Part shown: positions 26,294 through 34,661 of the stretch, piece after piece
How the letters are laid out: the number at the start of each line of letters is the position of its first letter
Numbering within the stretch: the stretch's first letter is position 1
From: Roseomonas gilardii
GTDB taxonomy: Bacteria; Pseudomonadota; Alphaproteobacteria; Acetobacterales; Acetobacteraceae
DNA length: 64,000 nucleotides
Reading direction: 5' to 3'
NCBI RefSeq assembly: GCF_001941945.1
Contig: NZ_CP015583.1
Span: 2,611,501-2,675,500, forward strand
The notes under the pieces: model-generated
Database searches by the model: none
What the model saw: only the letters and a program-made list of their open reading frames with translations
Told to the model about the DNA's origin: nothing
Made by a program: the position numbers and the translations under genes

Positions 26294-27097
26294 TCAGACC
26301 AACCCCTCCTCATCCTCCGGCCGTCCGCGCTTCATCCGGCCGCGCGACAGCTCGCTCACCACGCCGTGCAGGGTCCGCAACTCCTGTTCCGTCACCTCGC
26401 CGCGCTGGAAGAGGTGGCGCAGGTTGCGGATCATCCCCGGCCGCTTCTGCGCGTTGCTGAGGAAGCCGCAGGCATCCAGTTCCGAGGTCAGGCGCCCGAG
26501 GAAGCCTTCCAGCTCCTCCTTGGTGGCGACATGCGTCTCGTTGGTCATGAGCTGGCGCTGCGGCGTCGCCTCGGCGGCGGTCCACCACTCATAGGCCAGC
26601 ACCATCACCGCCTGGGCGAGGTTCAGCGACATATGGGCGGGGTTCAGCGGGTAGCGCACCAGCGTGTCCGCCCGCGCCATGTCCTCGTTGTCCAGCCCGG
26701 CCCGCTCCGGCCCGAACAGCACCGCCGCCCGCAGCCCGCGCCCGTTGATCTCGCGCAGGTCCTCGGCCGCCGCTCGCGCCGTGCGCACGGGGATGATCAC
26801 ATGGCGCGGGCGTGGGCAGGTGGCGAAGACGCGCTGGCAATCCCCCACCGCCTCCGCCACCGTCGCATGCACCGTGGCGGCATCGAGGATGCGCCCGGCG
26901 CCGCTCGCCGTGGCCCAGGCGCGCTCCTGTGGCCAGCCGTCGCGGGGCGCCACGAGGCGCAGATGGAACAGCCCGCCATTGGCCATGGCCCGCGCCACGG
27001 CGCCGATATTGTCCGCCAGTTGCGGCCGGACCAGCACCACGATCGGGCTCTCGCCCGGTGCCGGATGCAGGTCCGCGCCGCCATCCCGTCCCGTCAT
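26294..27097 (-). CDS. TrmJ-like tRNA/rRNA 2'-O-methyltransferase (SPOUT)
   Basis: SAM-dependent RNA ribose methyltransferase of about 267 aa. The SPOUT knot motifs are present: PQLADNIGAVARAMANGG (motif 1), AVLFGPERAGLDNEDM (motif 2) and YPLNPAHMSLNLAQAVMVLAYE (motif 3). The C-terminal extension fits TrmJ, which methylates position 32 of tRNA. I prefer ATG 27097 over 27124 because a GGGAG-like ribosome site precedes it. Confidence 0.9.
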   Translation of the reverse strand: MTGRDGGADLHPAPGESPIVVLVRPQLADNIGAVARAMANGGLFHLRLVAPRDGWPQERAWATASGAGRILDAATVHATVAEAVGDCQRVFATCPRPRHVIIPVRTARAAAEDLREINGRGLRAAVLFGPERAGLDNEDMARADTLVRYPLNPAHMSLNLAQAVMVLAYEWWTAAEATPQRQLMTNETHVATKEELEGFLGRLTSELDACGFLSNAQKRPGMIRNLRHLFQRGEVTEQELRTLHGVVSELSRGRMKRGRPEDEEGLV

Positions 27098-27182
27098 GCC
27101 CTCGCTCTCCCGCCTCGCGCCCATGTCAGGCCGCGTGCATGCGTCGCCGGAGGCGCCGGAGCAAGGGGCCGCCGCGCGGGGC

Positions 27183-27566
27183 TCAGTTCAGCCGCTTGCG
27201 GATCGCCTCCAGCTCCCGGATCTCCCGCTCCTGCGCCGAGACCACATCCTGGGCGATCTTCCGGATCTCCGGGTCCTTGCCGTATTTCAGCACGATCCGG
27301 GCCATGTCGATGGCGCCCTGGTGGTGCGGGATCATCCCGGCCACGAAATCCTTGTCGGCATCGCCCGTATAGGGGATGGCCATGGCCCCGTGCATCTTCT
27401 CCATGGCGGCGCGGTATTCCGCCGTGCTGGGGCTCGACGCGGCCTGCCCCGTGGCGGGGGCGGCGGGGGCGGATGGCGAGGCGCCGTGGCCTGTATGGCC
27501 GGACATCTGCGCCATGGCCGGCACGGCGAGGGTCAGCCCTCCCAAAAGCAGCAGGGCACGGAACAT
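27183..27566 (-). CDS. DUF305 family exported protein
   Basis: A 127-aa secreted protein. The signal peptide MFRALLLLGGLTLAVPAMA is cut near AMA-Q. A His/Gly/Ala linker follows, then the four-helix ferritin-like DUF305 domain with the DKDFVAGMIPHHQGAIDMA motif. Its histidines and methionines are thought to bind metal such as copper. Such proteins are often linked with copper handling; no copper genes are adjacent here. The start was chosen at the signal peptide. Confidence 0.9.
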   Translation of the reverse strand: MFRALLLLGGLTLAVPAMAQMSGHTGHGASPSAPAAPATGQAASSPSTAEYRAAMEKMHGAMAIPYTGDADKDFVAGMIPHHQGAIDMARIVLKYGKDPEIRKIAQDVVSAQEREIRELEAIRKRLN

Positions 27567-27788
27567 TGGGTTTCTCCTTCCCGGATTGCGGAGAAACAGG
27601 GCTGCGGCCTTCCCCTTGCGGGAAGGCAAGAGGCCTTTGCGCGCTTTCCCGACACGTTTGGCGCCGCCGCTGTCCCTGGGCGTGTTCCTCCGCCTCCGTC
27701 CGGCCAGGGCGTCATCGGCATTTCACTGGACCGGGCCCGGTATCCGGGCCACCCCTCGCCCCCCCCGCCGGGATCAGGGAAACGCGCC

Positions 27789-28574
27789 ATGCACCAAGCC
27801 AAGGTCACCACGCTGTGGGAGGCGAATGCGGAGCACTGGACGCGGCAGGTCCGTGCCGGGCTCGATGTCTATCGTGACGCTCTGAACACGCCGGCCTTCC
27901 TGGCCATGCTCCCACCCGTAGCGAAGCTGGAAGGGCTCGACATCGGCTGTGGCGAAGGGGCCAACACCCGCCAGCTCGCCCGGCACGGCGCCCGGATGCG
28001 GGCGGTGGACATCGCCCCCACCTTCATCCGCCATGCGCGGGAAGCCGAGGCGGCGGAGCCGCTCGGCATCGCCTATGGCGTGGGGGACGGCACCGCCCTG
28101 CCCTTTCCCGATGCGCGCTTCGACTTCGCCACGGCGTTCATGTCGCTGATGGACATGCCGGATCAGGCGCTGGCACTGCGCGAGACGGCGCGGGTGCTGC
28201 GCCCCGGTGGCTTCCTGCAGTTCTCGATCCTGCACCCCTGCTTCGCGCCGCCGCACCGGAAGGTGCTGCGCGAGGCCGATGGCCGGGTGCGCGGCGTCGA
28301 GCTGGCGCGCTACTTCGAGGACACCGCCGGGGCCGTGGAGGAATGGCACTTCTCCACCCTGCCCCCGGCGGAACGCACCCGCGTGCCGCCCTTCCGCGTG
28401 CCGCGCTTCCACCGGACCCTGTCCGGCTGGGTCGGGATCATCCTGGCGGCCGGGCTGCGGATCGAGGCGATGGGCGAGCCCTCGGCCAGCGAGGAGGTGG
28501 CGCGGGAGGTGCCGGGCGTGGCCGACACGCGGGTGGTGCCGCTTTTCCTGCATATCCGCGCGCGGAAGGGCTGA
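27789..28574 (+). CDS. class I SAM-dependent methyltransferase
   Basis: A 261-aa Rossmann-fold methyltransferase (Methyltransf_11 type). Motif I is LDIGCGEGANTRQLARHG, the acidic end of strand 2 follows in MRAVDIAP, and the post-motif LPFPDARFDFATAF and RVLRPGGFLQFSILHPC are typical. Substrate unknown; the family includes ubiquinone/menaquinone and small-molecule methylases. It stands alone, convergent with cysS, and its stop is inside an 11-bp terminator hairpin. Confidence 0.87.
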   Translation: MHQAKVTTLWEANAEHWTRQVRAGLDVYRDALNTPAFLAMLPPVAKLEGLDIGCGEGANTRQLARHGARMRAVDIAPTFIRHAREAEAAEPLGIAYGVGDGTALPFPDARFDFATAFMSLMDMPDQALALRETARVLRPGGFLQFSILHPCFAPPHRKVLREADGRVRGVELARYFEDTAGAVEEWHFSTLPPAERTRVPPFRVPRFHRTLSGWVGIILAAGLRIEAMGEPSASEEVAREVPGVADTRVVPLFLHIRARKG

Positions 28575-28600
28575 GGCGCTCCCGGCCGAGGGAGCGCCTC
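28573..28600. terminator. bidirectional hairpin between methyltransferase and cysS
   Basis: GAGGCGCTCCC and GGGAGCGCCTC form a perfect 11-bp stem with a six-base loop. The left arm begins inside the methyltransferase stop codon, and cysS ends 10 bases to the right on the other strand. Confidence 0.65.
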
Positions 28601-28610
28601 GCGCCACCGC

Positions 28611-30050
28611 TCAGGCCCGGCGCCAGGTCGTGCCCTTGGGGCCGTCCTCCAGCACGATGCCCTTCGCGGCGAGGTCGTCGCGGATGCGGTCGGCCTCCGC
28701 CCAATCGCGTGCCTTGCGGGCGGCGAGGCGCGCGGCGATGGCGGCTTCGACCACCGCTGCCTCGCCATCCGCGCCGGCGTCCCCGCCCTGGCGCCAGACC
28801 TGCGGATCGCTGCCGAGCAGCCCCAGCACCCCGGCGGCCTCGCGCAGCGCCGCCGCCGCCGTGCCGGGCGCAGGAGCCTCGGCGAGGCCGACGCGGCCCA
28901 GCACCACGGTCGCGGAGCCGCCCACGGCGCCGATATTGGCCAGCGTCCGCAGGTCGCGCAGCCGGGCGAGCGCCAGCGGCGTGTTCAGGTCGTCGGCCAG
29001 CGGCTCCACCGCCCAGGCGGCGAGTTGCGCGGCCTGATCCTCATCCGCCGCGGCATCCGAGGGAATGCGGGCCAGCAGGGCGTAGAAGTCGTCCAGCTCC
29101 CGCTTCGCCTCCTCCAGCCGCTCCTGCGTGTAGTCGATCTCGGAGCGGTAATGGGTGCGCAGCAGCAGCAGGCGGAAGGCCTCGCCCGCCCAGGGCCCGT
29201 TGGCCAGGATGTCGCGCACGGTGAGGAAGTTGCCGAGCGACTTCGACATCTTCTCGCCGTTCACCCGGAGCATGCCGTTGTGCATCCAGTAATGCGCGAA
29301 ATGGCTGCCGGGGAAGGCGCAGCAGCTCTGCGCCACCTCGTTCTCATGGTGCGGGAAGAGCAGGTCCTGCCCGCCGCCATGGATGTCGAACTCCTCGCCG
29401 AGATACTTCCACGACATGGCGGAGCATTCGATATGCCAGCCGGGGCGCCCACGGCCCCAGGGGCTGTCCCAGCCCGGCGTCTCGTCGTCCGAGGGCTTCC
29501 ACAGCACGAAATCGCCCGGATCGCGCTTGTAGGGCGCGACCTCGACACGGGCGCCGGCCAGCATCTCCTCCGGATCGCGGCCCGAGAGCCGCCCGTACTC
29601 GGCATAGGCGGAGACGGAAAAGAGCACATGCCCCTCCGCCACATAGGCATAGTCGTTGGCGATCAGCCGCTCGATGATCGCGATCATCTCGGGGATCGTC
29701 TCGGTCGCACGCGGCTCGTGGTCCGGCGGCGCGCAGTTCAGCGCCGCCATGTCCGCGTGGAAATCCGCCGCCGTGCGCGCGGTGATGGCGGCGATCGGCT
29801 CGCCCGTCTCGCGGGAGCGCGCGTTGATCTTGTCGTCCACGTCCGTGATGTTGCGGACATAGGTGACGCGCGGGAAAGCGCGGCGCAGGAAGCGCGTGAG
29901 CACGTCGAAGACGACGACCGGCCGCGCATTGCCGAGATGCGCGAGGTCATAGACCGTCGGGCCGCAGACATAGAGGCGGATGTTCTTCGGGTCGATCGGC
30001 GTGAAGTCGCGCTTGCGCCGCTGGGCGCTGTCGTGGAGCTGGATCTGCAT
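28611..30050 (-). CDS. cysS: cysteinyl-tRNA synthetase
   Basis: Class I synthetase of 479 aa charging tRNA-Cys. [17 protein letters not shown] holds the zinc Cys and the HIGH-equivalent; [11 protein letters not shown] is the KMSKS loop. The [30 protein letters not shown] zone supplies further zinc ligands. The length is normal. The frame opens with TTG at 30053, but the ATG at 30050 is the more likely start. Last gene of a minus-strand operon with gltX (10 bases upstream), a small unknown gene and a NadE-like gene. Confidence 0.97.
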   Translation of the reverse strand: MQIQLHDSAQRRKRDFTPIDPKNIRLYVCGPTVYDLAHLGNARPVVVFDVLTRFLRRAFPRVTYVRNITDVDDKINARSRETGEPIAAITARTAADFHADMAALNCAPPDHEPRATETIPEMIAIIERLIANDYAYVAEGHVLFSVSAYAEYGRLSGRDPEEMLAGARVEVAPYKRDPGDFVLWKPSDDETPGWDSPWGRGRPGWHIECSAMSWKYLGEEFDIHGGGQDLLFPHHENEVAQSCCAFPGSHFAHYWMHNGMLRVNGEKMSKSLGNFLTVRDILANGPWAGEAFRLLLLRTHYRSEIDYTQERLEEAKRELDDFYALLARIPSDAAADEDQAAQLAAWAVEPLADDLNTPLALARLRDLRTLANIGAVGGSATVVLGRVGLAEAPAPGTAAAALREAAGVLGLLGSDPQVWRQGGDAGADGEAAVVEAAIAARLAARKARDWAEADRIRDDLAAKGIVLEDGPKGTTWRRA

Positions 30051-30060
30051 CAATCGGTAC

Positions 30061-31389
30061 TCATCCCGCCGAGGCGGTGAGCCGCTGCACGGCGCGGTCG
30101 CGCCCGATCAGCGGCAGGAGGGCCTTGAGGTCGGGCCCGTGTTCCTCGCCGGTCAGCGCCCGGCGCAGCGGCCAGAACAACACGCGGCCCTTGCGCCCCG
30201 TGCGTCCCGCCAGTTCCGCCGTCCATCGCGACCAGGTGTCACCGTTCCAGGGCTCCTCGGGCAGGCAGGCCAGGGCGGCGCGGAGAAAATCCGCTTCCTC
30301 GGGCTGCTCGGAGGGAAGGATATCCCCCTCCACCACGTCGAGCCAGTCCTTTGCTTCCCCGAGCGTGTCGAGATTGCCCCGGACCGCCAGCCAGAACTCC
30401 TCCGTGGCCTCGGGCGGCAGCCGGTCGCGCAGGGCGGCGAAGTCCAGCCCGTGCAGGTATTTCCGGTTCAGCGCCATCATCTGCCGCGGGTCGAAGCGCG
30501 CGGCGGAGCGGGACAGCCCCTCCAGCGACCAGCCCGCCACCAGGTTGGCCGGCATGGCGGGCACCGGGTCGCGCGGCGAGCCCAGCGCGGCGAGGTAGCC
30601 GGCCAGCGCCGCCGGCTCGATCCCGTCGCGGCGGAACTGGCGCAGCGAGACGCTGTTCAGCCGCTTCGACAGCGGCGCGCCCTCGGCATCCACCAGCAGC
30701 GGCAGATGGGCGAAGCGGATCTCCCGCCCCATGCCCAGCGCGCCCATGATGTCGAGCTGGATGCCGGTGTTGGTGACGTGGTCCTCCCCCCGGATGACAT
30801 GGGTGATCCCCGTTTCCAGGTCGTCCACCACCGAGGTGAAGGTATAGAGGAAGGTGCCGTCCGCGCGCACCAGCACCGGGTCGGACAGGGCCGGGAGCTT
30901 CACCCGCCGGTCGCCCAGCACCATGTCGCGCCAGCCCACTTCGCCGCCCGAGAGCTTGAAGCGCCAGTAGGGCCGCTTGCCGTTCGCCTCGGCCTTGGCG
31001 AGCTGCTCCGGCGTCATCCGCAGCGCGGCGCGGTCATAGACGGGCGCCTTGCCCTGGCGGCGGCGCTGCTCGCGCTTGAACTCCAGCTCCTCCTCGCTTT
31101 CCAGGCAGGGATAGAGCCGGCCCTGCGCCTTCAGCTTCTCGGCGGCGGCGGCGTAGAGGGCGGTGCGGTCGGACTGGCGCAGGAACGCGTCCCAGTCGAG
31201 GCCGAGCCAGCGGAGATCCTCCTCGATCGCCCGGGCATATTCGGGCTTGGAGCGCTCCGTGTCGGTGTCGTCCAGGCGCAGGAGGAACTGCCCGCCCTGG
31301 CGGCGCGCGAAGAGCCAGTTGGCCAGCGCGGCCCGGGCATTGCCGACATGGATGTAGCCGGTCGGGCTGGGGGCGAAGCGGACCTTCAT
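30061..31389 (-). CDS. gltX: glutamyl-tRNA synthetase
   Basis: Class I synthetase of 442 aa. It begins MKVRFAPSPTGYIHVGNARAAL, where HVGN stands for the HIGH motif, and carries the KMSKS-equivalent LSKRLNSVSL. Alphaproteobacteria often have two GltX enzymes, and this could be discriminating or not. Its ATG overlaps the stop of the upstream 125-aa gene by four bases, so translation is coupled. cysS follows after 10 bases. Confidence 0.95.
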   Translation of the reverse strand: MKVRFAPSPTGYIHVGNARAALANWLFARRQGGQFLLRLDDTDTERSKPEYARAIEEDLRWLGLDWDAFLRQSDRTALYAAAAEKLKAQGRLYPCLESEEELEFKREQRRRQGKAPVYDRAALRMTPEQLAKAEANGKRPYWRFKLSGGEVGWRDMVLGDRRVKLPALSDPVLVRADGTFLYTFTSVVDDLETGITHVIRGEDHVTNTGIQLDIMGALGMGREIRFAHLPLLVDAEGAPLSKRLNSVSLRQFRRDGIEPAALAGYLAALGSPRDPVPAMPANLVAGWSLEGLSRSAARFDPRQMMALNRKYLHGLDFAALRDRLPPEATEEFWLAVRGNLDTLGEAKDWLDVVEGDILPSEQPEEADFLRAALACLPEEPWNGDTWSRWTAELAGRTGRKGRVLFWPLRRALTGEEHGPDLKALLPLIGRDRAVQRLTASAG

Positions 31390-31763
31390 GCCTCGTCCTC
31401 CCCTTCCTCGTCCCCGTCCAGCCGGCGCGGGTCGAGCACGCGCCAGTTACGCTCCTCGGCATCGGCGGCGCGCGTCGCGGCGAAGCCCTTCACCTCGGCG
31501 CCGCTGGTCCAACCCTCGCCGCCCGCGCCGGTCACGTCGGCATCCTCGCCGAAGGCGAACCAGGCGGCGAGCACCTCCTCCCCGGTCATGCCGGGGGCGC
31601 GGCAGCGCTCGACGGAATCCCGCACATAGCGGCGGGCGAAGGCATTGGCGTGGGCCAGGCTCTCGAAGCCGCGGATCGTCTCCACCGGCTCGGCGCCATT
31701 GCCGCCGGAGAGGTCGCGGATGCGGACGGCATAGCCGCCCTCGGGGGAGAAAAGGTCGCTCAT
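31386..31763 (-). CDS. hypothetical protein coupled to gltX
   Basis: An acidic, soluble 125-aa protein without recognised domain. It has an N-terminal AVRIRDLSGGNG segment, a central helix (FESLAHANAFARRYVRDSVERCR) and a very acidic C-terminal tail (DGDEEGEDEA). It sits between the NadE-like gene (10 bases upstream) and gltX (4-base ATGA overlap), so it is surely translated as part of the operon. Function unknown. Confidence 0.8.
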   Translation of the reverse strand: MSDLFSPEGGYAVRIRDLSGGNGAEPVETIRGFESLAHANAFARRYVRDSVERCRAPGMTGEEVLAAWFAFGEDADVTGAGGEGWTSGAEVKGFAATRAADAEERNWRVLDPRRLDGDEEGEDEA

Positions 31764-31773
31764 GCCGGAAGCG

Positions 31774-33369
31774 TCATGCCAGTTGGGCCGTAAATCCGTT
31801 CGTGATCGGGGTGCGCCGGGCCGGGCCGGCGGGACCGATCCCCCAGCCCGGCGGCGAGGTCCGGCGCTTGTACGCGGCCCCGTCCATCAAACGCCAGACC
31901 CGCAGCACCGTCGCCCGGTCATGCCCGTCCCGCAGCAGCGCGTCCAGGGGCGACCCGTCATCCGGCCCGGCCTCCCCGGCCAGGGCCCGCAGGATGGGGT
32001 CGAGCCGTTCCGCCGGGGGCAGGCCGGCGGGCAGGTCCGGCGCGGGAGCCTCGGAGGGGCGCAGCAGCACCTCGGTCAGCCAGCCCCGCTCCAGCCCCCA
32101 GCGGGCGAGCACGGCGGCCTCGCTATCATAAAGGCCGGAAAGCGGCGCATAGGCCCCCGGCCCCATCAGCCCCAGCAGGTATCGGGACCGCGTACCGGAG
32201 GATAGCAGCAACGCCCCACGCGCCTCGGCCAGCGCCTCCAGCAGCAGGTGGCGCAGGCGCGGCGAGACGTCGAGGTCCCGGGCCTCCGCTCCCAGCACCG
32301 AATGGACCGCGCCGGTGGCGGAACCGGTCGGCAGGGTGTCGGTGCCGATGCCCAGGCGCAGGGCGCATTCCGCCGCCCGCCGGCCGGAGCGGATGCCGAG
32401 CCCCGGCAGCAGCACCGCCCGCACATGGGCCGCCCCGATGGCCTCCACCGCCAGCAGGGCCGTCAGCGCGGCCGCCGGGGTGCCATCCAGCTCCATCAGG
32501 ATCTCGCGATGGCCGTTCTTCAGCAGATGGGCGCGAAGCCCTGTCAGCAGCGCCTCCCAGAGCACCCCCGGCTCCCCGGGTGCTTCGGGCAGGGGCTGCG
32601 GCACCGCCTCCCACCCCGCGTCGCCCTGCCGCCAATCCGAGAGGCACAGGGTCTCGGCCAGGCCGGGCAGGCGCAAGGCCAGCCGGCGGTCGGCATTCAG
32701 GGCGAAGGAGGCGCCGTCGAAGGCGATGCCGTCCTGCGCCCCGGCGAGATTGACCGAGAGCAGCGGCAGGCCGGTCTCCACCACCCGGGCCACCGCCCGG
32801 TCGATGCGCCGCTCCGCCCCGCCCGGCCGGAAGGGCTCGGCCTCCAGGACCAGCAGGAGCTCGGCGCCGCTTTCGGACAGGGTCTCCGCCACCGCCGGCC
32901 CGGCGGAATCCGGCCCCACCATCACGCCGAGGCGCAGGCCGCGGAAGACCATCGGCCCGGGGGCCGGGCCGGTCGCGAAGAGAGTCACGTCCTCTGCCAG
33001 CCCGGGCTCGCCGGGTTCGTGCCGCGCCCGCCGCGCGCGGACCTGTCCGCCATCGAGGAGGATGGCGGCGTCGTGGCAGCGCCCAGCCTCCCGCCAGGGG
33101 GCGCCGAGCAGTAGGCCGGGCCCGCCATCGCCCGTGGCCTCGGCCAGATGCCGGATCGCCGCCTCGCAGGCGGCCAGCACGGCGGGATCGCGCGCCAGGT
33201 CCTCGGGCGGCGCGCCCAGCAGGGCGAGACGCGGCGCCACCAGCAGGTCGGCCCCCTGCGCGGCGGCCTCCGCGCGCAGCGCCAGGAGACGGGCGGCGTT
33301 GCGCCTTATGTCCCCCATCCAGGGATCGGTCTGGGCCAAGGCGATGCGCAGGGAGGCGGATTCCGGCAT
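31774..33369 (-). CDS. NadE-like two-domain protein with both active sites degenerate
   Basis: A 531-aa homologue of glutamine-dependent NAD+ synthetase: N-terminal nitrilase-like glutaminase (about 1-255) and C-terminal synthetase (about 270-531). Homology is plain in LAQTDPWMGDIRRNAARLL, ETGLPLLSVNLAGAQDGIAFDGASF and DRATVLRVWRLMDGAAYKRRTSPPG. Yet key residues are gone. The glutaminase Glu is Arg47, the Lys region reads RARRA, and the Cys of GVxxCED is Gly152. The ATP-binding SGGxDS of the synthetase reads DGTPAA (295-300). It should neither hydrolyse glutamine nor make NAD in the known way. The frame is intact and heads the operon with gltX and cysS, so it looks like a maintained pseudoenzyme, not a decaying gene. 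Confidence 0.85.
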   Translation of the reverse strand: MPESASLRIALAQTDPWMGDIRRNAARLLALRAEAAAQGADLLVAPRLALLGAPPEDLARDPAVLAACEAAIRHLAEATGDGGPGLLLGAPWREAGRCHDAAILLDGGQVRARRARHEPGEPGLAEDVTLFATGPAPGPMVFRGLRLGVMVGPDSAGPAVAETLSESGAELLLVLEAEPFRPGGAERRIDRAVARVVETGLPLLSVNLAGAQDGIAFDGASFALNADRRLALRLPGLAETLCLSDWRQGDAGWEAVPQPLPEAPGEPGVLWEALLTGLRAHLLKNGHREILMELDGTPAAALTALLAVEAIGAAHVRAVLLPGLGIRSGRRAAECALRLGIGTDTLPTGSATGAVHSVLGAEARDLDVSPRLRHLLLEALAEARGALLLSSGTRSRYLLGLMGPGAYAPLSGLYDSEAAVLARWGLERGWLTEVLLRPSEAPAPDLPAGLPPAERLDPILRALAGEAGPDDGSPLDALLRDGHDRATVLRVWRLMDGAAYKRRTSPPGWGIGPAGPARRTPITNGFTAQLA

Positions 33370-33507
33370 GGCCAGGAGGCTAAATCAGAGCGTCTCCCGG
33401 GGGAATTCACGGATGGGGGAAAATATCCGCGTAAAACAAAGTATTAATTGGTGACGTTGAGAGCGGTGCGAGAGGGCGGCCCAGAGCAGCCCCGAGGCCC
33501 CTGCCCC

Positions 33508-33531
33508 AGCCCTATCCCCAGCCCTATCCCC
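33508..33531. repeat. 12-base tandem repeat, two copies
   Basis: AGCCCTATCCCC occurs twice in succession, preceded by a partial copy. The stop codon of the EamA gene (33524-33526, minus strand) is within the second copy. Confidence 0.7.
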
Positions 33532-34522
33532 GGGCCGCGCGGCGGCCGCCCCAGGGTCCCAGCACGCCCAGGATGATCCCTGCGGAGACCAGCGCCACCC
33601 CGGCCAGCCCGCCGGGCGACAGCGCCTCGCCCAGCAGCGGCCAGGCGGCGATCGTGGCCAGGGCGGGCACGAAGGCGGTGATGGTCGTGGCCGTCGCCGC
33701 CCCCAGCGCGTTCACCGCGCGGGTGTAGAGGAAGCTCGCCATCACCGCCGCGATGATGCCCTGGTAGGCGAACTGCCAGAGCACCGGCCCCCAGCCGATG
33801 GCCGGCAGGTTGCTCGGCAGGCACAGCCACCAGAGCGGCAGGAAGACCGGCGCCGGCAGCAACGCCACGGCCAGCACCGCCGTCAGCGCCGGCACGCGCC
33901 AGCGTCGCACCAGCAGCGTGTAGATGGACCAGAACACGCCCGCGAGGAGGAAGAGCAGGTCGCCCCGCCAGGCGCCCGGATGCTCGCCCAGCGTCGCCCC
34001 GGCCAGCAGCGCGATGCCGAGCGCCACCACCAGCAGGGACAGCACGCGCTGCCGCGTCCAGCGCTCGCCCAGGAAGACGACCGCCAGGGCGGTGGTGACG
34101 AAGGGCAGCGTGCCGATCAGCATCACCCCGGCATGGGCGGTCGGCGCATAGGCGAAGCCCGCATAGACGGGCAGCGCGTAGCCGAAGCCGGCGCAGAAGG
34201 CGAGCGCGGCCCCCCTGGCCAGGGATAGGCGCGGCCAGCCCCGCCAGGCCACCACCGCGAGCCCGGCCAGCAGGCTGCCGGTGAAGCGCAACGCCGCCAT
34301 GTCGCCCGGGGTGAAGGCCTGCCTGGTCGAGAGCCGTCCGGAGAGCAGGAAGCCCGACCAGCAGACCAGCACGCCCAGCATGCAGAGCAGGCCCAGCCGC
34401 CATTCCCGGGCCGCCTCCGTGGGGTCGCGGGGCGCGCACCCGGGCAGGGTGTCCTCCTCCGCCGGCGCCGGGCGCTTCGTGGAGGAGCTGGACGGCAGGG
34501 GCCGGGCGACGCAATCGGGCAT
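33524..34522 (-). CDS. EamA/DMT-superfamily transporter
   Basis: Inner-membrane permease of 332 aa with ten hydrophobic helices in two EamA repeats after a polar, Pro/Arg-rich N-terminal tail of about 42 residues. Repeat 1 ends around FLGERWTRQRVLSLLVVALG and repeat 2 around LLGEALSPGGLAGVALVSAGI, the twin LGE motifs of the family. Likely an exporter of amino acids or other metabolites; substrate unknown. The start at 34522 may be too early, since the tail is not family-like. It is divergent from the oxygenase gene. Confidence 0.88.
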   Translation of the reverse strand: MPDCVARPLPSSSSTKRPAPAEEDTLPGCAPRDPTEAAREWRLGLLCMLGVLVCWSGFLLSGRLSTRQAFTPGDMAALRFTGSLLAGLAVVAWRGWPRLSLARGAALAFCAGFGYALPVYAGFAYAPTAHAGVMLIGTLPFVTTALAVVFLGERWTRQRVLSLLVVALGIALLAGATLGEHPGAWRGDLLFLLAGVFWSIYTLLVRRWRVPALTAVLAVALLPAPVFLPLWWLCLPSNLPAIGWGPVLWQFAYQGIIAAVMASFLYTRAVNALGAATATTITAFVPALATIAAWPLLGEALSPGGLAGVALVSAGIILGVLGPWGGRRAARG

Positions 34523-34661
34523 GGCGGCCGAGACTGCGGCAGGTCAGCATCGCTGTCCATTCCAATGTCCCCGCCTGCCATGCGCCCCTGCCGATGGCGC
34601 GCTGTTTCCCCTGGTGCCGCCCTCTTGCCATCCCCAGCCGCGGCGCGGGACAAACCCGGGC

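Noticed and set aside
33370-33500. AT-rich stretch upstream of the NadE-like gene as a riboswitch
   Set aside because: It contains TATTAATT and looks like a promoter, but I could not find a known aptamer pattern or stable stem.
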